Origin: Utricularia gibba
Taxonomy: Eukaryota; Streptophyta; Magnoliopsida; Lamiales; Lentibulariaceae
Reading direction: 5' to 3'
Assembly (NCBI GenBank): GCA_002189035.1
Contig: CM007992.1
Coordinates: 930,001-994,000 of the forward strand
Length of the DNA: 64,000 nt
Position 1 is the stretch's first letter; the number at the start of each line of letters is the position of its first letter. The position numbers and the translations under genes were made by a program. The notes below the pieces were generated by a model. The model ran no database searches and was not told where the DNA came from. It saw nothing but the letters and a program-made list of their open reading frames with translations. Below are positions 57,201-64,000 of this stretch, piece after piece.

Positions 57201-58801
57201 CATTGTTGATCTTGTTCAAATAAGAGACACCCCTTCATATAAGAGGCATAAGCCTGCAAATTAACATACACAAGATAAATAAGTGATGCTTCCTTAAAAT
57301 CTTGATAAAGAATTAACTGTTCCTTGCTCAAATAATGTGCAGTAATTCCTAATAGAGGATACACACAGCAGAAGGGAACCATATGTTTTTAAAACAATTA
57401 GGCTGTTGGGCTGTTGGGCATATTAGGCACGACAATTAAATTACAAGAAAGCTGTAAAGTTCTACTCAAAGGCTACTTATTCCAGTGAAAAACTCATAAA
57501 ATTTTTCCTTTGTTCCCAAAGAAAGAGAGAAAAAAAACTGAGAAAAAGAGCAGTAGCAAAAAAAGACAAAGAACCTCTGCTTCCAGTGATGTTCTTGAAT
57601 CTCCCTTTCTGAAACACAAATCCTTGAATTGTGAGGCCCACTTAACAGCCTTCCTAAGCCTGCATATGAGATGGCCTTTTTGTCGTGCATTGGGACCATC
57701 TGGTCGCGTTTTCTTTTCCATGGCATAACTCCATGCTCTCTCAGCAGCATACAGAAGCAGATGAAGAAACCTTAAAAATCAAAATGTGCACTTCTTAAAT
57801 TGGCGTTTCAGAGCCTCCAGACAGTCAATCCGCAGAAGGTTATGCAGTCTCAAGTCAGGTTATAACAACACAAGAACAATTCTGCAGAACACAAGTGACG
57901 ACTATACTCAAATAATCATGGGATATGATCCCAACTACATGAAATATGGCAAATCTAATGAATATTATAATGATTTGAAAGGACAACCTTGTTTTATTCT
58001 CCATGAGATCATCATTTACAATACCAACATTGCGAGAAGAACAAAATGCATAAATGTCACCCAACACAACGTATTCTTTACTCTAACATAAATGCCAACC
58101 AACAAATAAGTGACTTCATGGCTGAAATAAGCTTTCCATAGATCTTAAAATGTTTATAAACGAGTTTAAGGAATTTGCATCAAATACCAATGGATAATCG
58201 GAAATAGTGAAAGAACAAAACTTGAGCTTTTCCAGAAGGCAGAAATTGAGTTCCCTAAACCAAAGAAAAACCCCCTCCGGGATCACAATAAATAAGAGAT
58301 CAAAATTGACACAACATCTACCTGACTTCGGTCACAGTAGACTCAACAACAGGTTTATTCACATACTTTCCACGACCATGTTTGAACTTCAGTGACTTGT
58401 TCAATCTTCTTATACGTGCAGTACAGTATCTCCTGGAGAAATAAAATGTCTTCACAGGTAATCCCACTAATCAATGTCAAAATTTAAGAAACACAATCTT
58501 CCAATGCTAAGCCATCAGGAAATAAACGACAGAAGAAAATAGAAAGACAAATGAACCGTACCGATATCGGGTGTAGTCCCCTAATCGCAATCCATGCTGC
58601 ATTTGAGCCGATTTAATACGCCGCAACACTAAACATCACGCCGCGAATGTCAAACAATCTTCACCATACGCATGAATTCACCAGAGCAGTTTTTTCGTAA
58701 AATGTACCGTTGATGGAGAACCTAGGGTTGCCAGGCACATCGGCGGCAGCAGAACTGTCTTCATCGATTTCCATAGAGGCTCTACTACCGTCGTTCGCCA
58801 T
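54243..58801 (-). CDS. SRP68: Signal recognition particle subunit SRP68
   Basis: SRP68 is a cytosolic SRP protein that binds SRP RNA and pairs with SRP72 for cotranslational targeting to the ER. Thirteen exons on the minus strand: 58708-58801, 58562-58628, 58322-58432, 57575-57770, 57168-57253, 56881-57076, 56624-56735, 56002-56129, 55655-55861, 55400-55509, 54925-55054, 54662-54811 and 54243-54464. Phases agree and the product is 602 residues, about the size expected in plants. Landmarks are the RNA-binding N-terminal region (KSAQMQHGLRLGDYTRYRRY, then FKHGRGKYVNKPVVESTVTE), EDAYASYMKG-like TPR region, LPLFQMGEMEGPALDLF-like segment (here SELFQMGEMEGPALDLF), HWLGHTFPISSAKTRVAIL, CFYLAKSYSLAGKRAEAYAL and the end SVPRNPIVLDLAHNFLEFPP. 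The gene converges on RNase H2B, with stop codons only 275 nt apart. Confidence 0.93.
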
Positions 58802-60832
58802 CGGATGTTGTAGCCGAATTCGAAACCTCCAATGCCAAAAACCTTGCGAAAAGCTTCAATCCTGCGGTTTTCCCGAGATTCAACCACGGTCTTTTTTATA
58901 ATCTGATATGACTGACTATCTACATATAAATTTATTATTTATCTCCGAAATTTTCGTATTTATCTCAAATTCCTGAAAATCGAATAAATAGGATACAAAT
59001 CAGATAAGTATCTGTTCCGCAATTGTATACGTAAATTTCGGATATCGGTTACAATATTCGTATTAAAAATTATTGGATATTGAATAATTAGTAGACGAAT
59101 TGGATAAATATTTATTTTGCAATTCTAACATTTAAATGTTAAATCATTAATATTTGTATTCAAACATATAGTTAATACACAGCACTTTTTAAAAGCATAA
59201 AAAATAATATATTTAATTATGTCACTAATTAATTAACATTCAAATATCAGTCGAATATTATAATATTAAATCTATAGCCTAAGTTATGCGTGAAATCAAA
59301 TATATCCATAAATAAATATGAAACAAATATTCACAAAAAAAAAGGAATTTGATTGAATTTATCTTTTTGGAAAACATCCCTTATCGAAGACGTCTTGTAC
59401 GGCATCAAGGATGAGCAGACCCGACCACACGGCCCATTATCCATAACAACCAAAGCCCGATCCGGTTCAGGCCTCCACCTTTCTTTCGGTTATTAAATTT
59501 AAAACTAAATATTTCTAAAAAAAAGTTACAAATAAAAAAATAGTTTATTTATTAAAAAAAAACCTCAACGGTAAATAATAATTCCACCGAATAAAGAAAC
59601 CGCTCTAGAGTATGTGTACCAACGAAGGTTTCTAAATACACCGAATGGTATCCTACCCTAGTTATAGACAACATAAAGTATATGCTGAAGTAGATGAATA
59701 ATTTAAAGCTACGTTTTGAAAAAAATTTAAATATATTTTTATTTTTCAAAAATAAAAATAATTTTGTTTTAGAATATTATCAATTATAAAAGTATTTCTA
59801 TCAAAAATACTTTTAAAATTATTCTACAAAAATTATTTTTGAAAAAGTAAGTAATAGATTACTTTTAATTATTATTTCTATTTTTAAAAAATAATTTTAT
59901 AAAATAAAAATAAATTACAAAAATTTTCCAAAACACTTTTTTCATTCTATATAAATTACTTTCTTGATAAAATGTCAAATTGTAAAGTTTGGGTATTTAA
60001 AGCGAATAATATTTTTATATAATTTTCATATATTTTATAACTTTTTGATTTATTGAATTAATATTTATTTAAAATCCATTATTTATTTATTTGCTTATTT
60101 TATGTGAGCAATCTTTCTTTCTCTATCATGTCGTATAACCCACATGTCTTTTCAATTTATTTTCACCTAAGGTAACCGTCTATTGATGGAACATTATGCT
60201 GATCTAAATGTTCAAATCCCATTAATTAAAAAAGATTTTAAAAAATATCCCAGAAAAACTTCCATTCTTTCAATCTTTACTGAAGAAAGTATTGTTTTTT
60301 TCTAGAAATTTCGAATTTTGGATTTTGTTTTTCTGAAAATGATGGTTTTTTTCACTGAAGAATGTGTTGGTTGGTATGGGTGGGGGGAGGAGGGAATGAT
60401 GATGGGGGTAGGGGTATAGATGTAATTAGCCACTGAGGACTGGCACTGACGTGATGTATAAAGAATAAAATGGAGAGCGAAGCCCTAACCCTAACGCCTA
60501 GGCCTCTACTTTCCACTCCAGACGACGACCAATCAATCGCGCGTTCGTGCATCATTAATTTTTTTTTCTTTTTTTTTCCATATAAATATTACTTTTTTAT
60601 TACGAAACCACATGCCTTTAATCATTCAGTTTTACTGTTCATTGCATTGTTTTTTTACCATGTTGAATAATATTCGTCAAATAATTTGAGGAGAATATTA
60701 AATTAATACAAGTTGAATTAGGTCGGGAATATTCATTTTGAGGCAAAAAAATATTATTTTAATCCCAATTTTATAAGTGTTTCGATCACTTTCTCGGAAT
60801 ATGCAAAAGTAGAGTGCATAAAAAAAGGTTAG
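58802..60832. other. AT-rich intergenic region
   Basis: The right-hand flank of SRP68 is its promoter; site II-like GGCCCAT lies near 59430 in a small GC-richer island (59390-59490). The rest is AT-rich, apart from a promoter-like patch at about 60360-60555. No gene is supported. Confidence 0.5.
60483..60494 (+). promoter_or_regulatory. Telo-box (CCCTAACCCTAA)
   Basis: Two telomere-type units follow a TATAAAG at about 60457-60463 by some 20 nt. This arrangement is typical of the 5' end of plant ribosomal-protein and translation genes, but no such gene follows. Confidence 0.35.
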
Positions 60833-60904
60833 CGCCGTTGCCGGGGATCGAACCCGGGTCACCTGCGTGACAGGCAGGTATACTCACCACTATACTACAA
60901 CGAC
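60833..60904 (-). tRNA. tRNA-Asp: tRNA-Asp (GUC)
   Basis: The 72-nt cloverleaf reads GTCGTTGTAGTATAGTGGTG at its 5' end. The acceptor stem GTCGTTG pairs with CAACGGC (one G-U pair), the anticodon loop CTGTCAC gives anticodon GUC, and the T arm contains GGTTCGATCC. There is no intron. It matches the nuclear plant tRNA-Asp consensus, including the internal promoter boxes, and is followed by T/A-rich DNA suitable for Pol III termination. CCA is not encoded. Confidence 0.97.
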
Positions 60905-63153
60905 TTTGTTGATATGCGAGATATACAACTTATTCATTTAACTACTCATCATCCTCCATTCCTCCATCTGAAACTTCTTTTGTTTCTTTCAAATCAGAAT
61001 GCTTCGGGGTTGGCACTGAGGAGGGGGCCGGGGGTCGTTTCCTTCTTCCCTTTGTTGATGTGTGAAGAGGGGGTAACATGTGATGGAGTGACTGATACCT
61101 ACTTACCAGTGCAGTACCAGAAGTTTGCTTTTCCTTTTGAGGCTATCTGCTGGTCGATAATAATTGATCCTACACAACGGATGCCACCCACAAAATGTCC
61201 CAATAACTGTAACATCGCAGCAGCCCACCACCCTCCTCCTCATCCCTCTGCTAACACAACCAAGAACTCATCAGACACAGGCGTTTACACGATAGCACAG
61301 TGAATGTTTTGTGTTATGTGAAGGAAGCCCGACTGCTATCAGTATTCAGTCAGGGCTCCTGGATCCCCTTCAAATTTAGTACTCAAAAACCGTTTCCCAA
61401 AGGCATCACAGTTTTTTCAAAGAGAAAGAAGCCTGATGTGAATGATTTGGTGCCCATATTCTGAGATTTAGACAAGACAAAAACCCTTATTTTATCTGGA
61501 TGCTGCCAAAGTACCGCCCGCTGCAAAGGGCAGTCTTTTCCTAGGGAAGGGGTGCCAACGCCCAAACCCTTACCTTCTTCTTCTCATTAATGGCGATCAT
61601 TAATAAAATAGTATCCAACACTAAACAGCACGCAGGCGAAGACCCTTCAGGGCCACAAACACACAACCCTAATTCGACCTTATGATGAATTTAAAATTAC
61701 TCCAAAATGGAACTCCATCTAGTTGCTGCCCAGAATCCACTTGTGCATAAGAGTGCCCCCGATGCAATCGAAATGGGTAATGATTCTGGAAAATTTGTTT
61801 TTAAGAAACATTTAGAATAAAATCATTCATATTTGATAGTAATATCATTTTATGAAAGTAATCCTCCATAGACATGCATCAAGTTATAAAATTGTTTAAA
61901 TTAAGGGTTCGATATAATAAATATCATACGTGAAATCTAAATATATAATAAACGTAAATCACATTAAAAAATCAAATCTAATTAATTAGTATTGATCTCT
62001 AAATTTTTATGTACTTTGACTATTTTATTGTTATTTCTAAATGTGTGATTATTGATTCCAATAAAAATTGCCCACATTTTGAAATCAGTATTATTTTTAA
62101 TTATTTATATTTGGGATGATAAAAAAAAATTCCAATGTGCTAAAGCTTTAGGATCTTTTTGGTACAATTTCAATTTCAATAAAAGTATTTTTAAAGTGAT
62201 TCTTAGATAAAATATGATCACTTTTGTTCTGCGTAAAATGAAACAATGAAATGTTTCAATTTTTTGAGAAACTAAGAGATACTTGCTCCAATAAAAACAG
62301 AATTAATTCTTAAATATAATGAATCATATTTTTTAGAGTTATTTTTTGAAGTTTCACCAAACATACATTTATCTTATCTGGTGATAAGAAGCCTAATGTC
62401 ACGCATGTAGAAAAAGATGTGGGGGGTTTGGGGGCCGGGGTTGGCGGACGTCACTCTTTATTGCAACCCAGATGATGTTCTTGTTCAATTCTCACGCGTT
62501 TGCCGCTGTCCACTCGCAGACTGTTGTTTTGTCTGTCTTGTGTTTGTCTGCATGATCTCACTTGTTCTGATGTTTTGTTGGTAAAAGAAAAACGAACAAA
62601 CTGTATGTAATAGGGGGGCTTTTTTTTAATGGAGATAGATTCGAGATTCGAGATAAGCTTCAACCGGCTTTAAGGCAACAATTGTCTTCTTTGGAGGGGG
62701 TGATAATTGATCTGGGGAATTAGAAAGTTGTAAGAAAGAAAGGATGGGAAAACACCAGATGTCGCCATTCCCAAGATGAGAAAAGAAGATAAACCCTGAG
62801 TTGTTCACACCACTTCGCACAAACAAATAAAAAGAAGTTAATGCTCTGAGAGTGAACCTGCCTTTAATTCTTCCTTTCTTTCCCTGACTTGAGACGACTC
62901 CAAATCCCGATCTCTACAGCTTGTGTATTTAGTATTTTTCTGAAAAAAGCGCCATAAAACTCGGGAGACCCTCGCGTGGGATGCATTCAAAAACAGAAAA
63001 AAGATTGCTTCTTCCTGTGAACAAACAGTGGATTTTGTTTCAGAGAGGTTTTCTGGGAAAAACCGAAGGGCAAAAGGAGGAGACAAACTGAACACAAAAC
63101 CCACAAAGGAAAAAGAGGGTTTCTTTTTTCACAGCTGAGAAGCTAAGAAGAAG
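60905..63153. other. Intergenic region and KNOX leader
   Basis: 60960-61790 is moderately GC-balanced without recognisable genes; 61800-62400 is AT-rich. From about 62400 to 63153 lies the probable promoter and 5' leader of the KNOX gene, with three short ATG frames at 62629-62673, 62743-62778 and 62841-62849. Confidence 0.5.
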
Positions 63154-64000
63154 ATGGAAGGTGGTGGCTCCAGCAGTGGTGGCTCTTGTTTGATGGGTTT
63201 TGGAGGAGAAAACAGTAGTCTGTTTTGGCCTCTCACCGGTTACCTTCCGCCGGCTATGATGACTAACAATAGTAGCGACCACGGGGGTGGCGCCTACGTC
63301 TTCACCGGCGGAGACCACCGTTATTTCATGGAAACTCCGGGCGGTGAACAGCTATCTTCCATCAAAGCCAAAATCATGGCTCACCCTCTCTACACCCGTC
63401 TCTTAGCTGCCTATGTTAACTGTCAGAAGGTGATCTTTTTTCTCCCCTCTTAAACATATCTGCAGAGTTTGTCTAGGAACAAGAAAAAAAAAAAAAAAGA
63501 AAGTTTGCATCACATCTTCGAACCTGTCTCAGATTGGAGCTCCGGCAGAGGCGGTGGCGCGTCTGGAGCAAGCGTGTGCATCCGCGGCGGCGATGGTTCC
63601 ACAGGGAAGCAGCAACTGGGTTGCTCAGGATCCTGCCCTTGATCAATTCATGGAAGCTTACTGTGAGATGCTAACCAAATACGAGCAAGAGCTCTCCAAA
63701 CCCTTCAAAGAAGCAATGGTTTTCCTCTCCAAAATCGAGGGACAACTGAAAGCTCTCACCTTGATACCCTCCTATTCAGGTACTAGTGAAGAAAAAATGT
63801 CCATGTTTTATATTGATTCAGATCTCGATTTGGTGTAATTGAGCTCCCATGTGCATGTTTCCAAGAAAGTTATCTGTTTTTACTTTAAAGAAAAAGCTTT
63901 GGGGGTTTTCTAAGTGTTCTGTTGCTCTACCTGCATCCTTTCCCCTTCCCCATCTCTGCAGTGTGCTTCTTCTTTACATTCCTTCAAGTGTGCCGCTATT
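63154..64000 (+). CDS. Class I KNOX homeobox factor, 5' part, cut by window edge
   Basis: This is a nuclear TALE-class regulator of meristem identity. Only the first two exons lie in the window: 63154-63429 (MEGGGSSSGGSCLMGFGGEN onward) and 63533-63779; a donor GTACTA at 63780 opens an intron that reaches the edge. KNOX1 begins at about residue 70 (SSIKAKIMAHPLYTRLLAAY, then VNCQKIGAPAEAVARLEQAC) and KNOX2 at about 122 (LDQFMEAYCEMLTKYEQELS, then FKEAMVFLSKIEGQLKALTL). The intron between exons 1 and 2, in the KNOX1 motif after NCQK, is usual for the class. ELK and homeodomain exons must lie beyond 64000. Wording favours class I over class II; STM, KNAT1 or KNAT2/6 type cannot be decided without the rest. 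No frame defect is seen in the visible part. Confidence 0.93.

Noticed and set aside
60914-61303. 129-codon plus-strand frame after the tRNA
   Set aside because: It begins inside or beside the tRNA flank, with no recognisable domain and mixed composition.

Overview
This is a stretch of plant nuclear genome. The genes carry many short GT-AG introns, the proteins are plant-specific families (HD-ZIP IV, class I KNOX, WRKY IIb, PPR editing factor, saposin-insert aspartic protease, SKU5-like, DETOXIFICATION), and coding blocks are separated by very AT-rich spacers. The families and intron positions suggest a eudicot, possibly an asterid; I cannot name the species from sequence alone.

Layout from left to right. 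(1) 266-6972: a divergent pair, an L-gulonolactone oxidase-like gene (minus) and a cytosolic-type NADP-malic enzyme (plus). (2) 10125-13287: an ATML1/PDF2-type HD-ZIP IV gene (plus). (3) 13774-17741: two intronless PPR genes (minus), one P-class like PPR336 and one E-class like MEF18. (4) 18430-22786: Derlin (minus) diverging from a GLOX-type aldehyde oxidase (plus). (5) 23028-25370: a MATE/DTX transporter (minus). (6) 28854-34750: an SKU5-similar protein (plus) converging on a phytepsin/cyprosin-type aspartic protease (minus). (7) 37705-39713: a group IIb WRKY factor (minus). (8) 45481-58801: four housekeeping genes, POP4/Rpp29 (plus), an EHD ATPase (minus), RNase H2 subunit B (plus) and SRP68 (minus). 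(9) A tRNA-Asp(GUC) at 60833-60904 (minus) and the first two exons of a class I KNOX gene, from 63154 off the right edge. The genes form no operon or evident shared pathway; their products act in carbon metabolism, epidermal and meristem identity, organelle RNA processing, ER quality control and targeting, wall oxidation, vacuolar proteolysis, transport, RNA/DNA metabolism and endocytosis.

The most informative observation concerns sequence quality. Five genes (gulonolactone oxidase, malic enzyme, HD-ZIP IV, GLOX, RNase H2B) carry seven frameshifts. Each lies in a run of four or five G and is exactly repaired by one additional G, which restores both family homology and intron phase. This points to systematic homopolymer under-calling in the assembly rather than five pseudogenes.

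I found no convincing undescribed system. Secondary points are a 49-nt candidate intron, a GC-AG intron in POP4, a dispersed AT-rich repeat family, a promoter-like telo-box site with no gene attached, and two unassigned GC-richer blocks. Exon limits were read by eye from splice signals, reading-frame phase and remembered family sequences; there is no transcript support.
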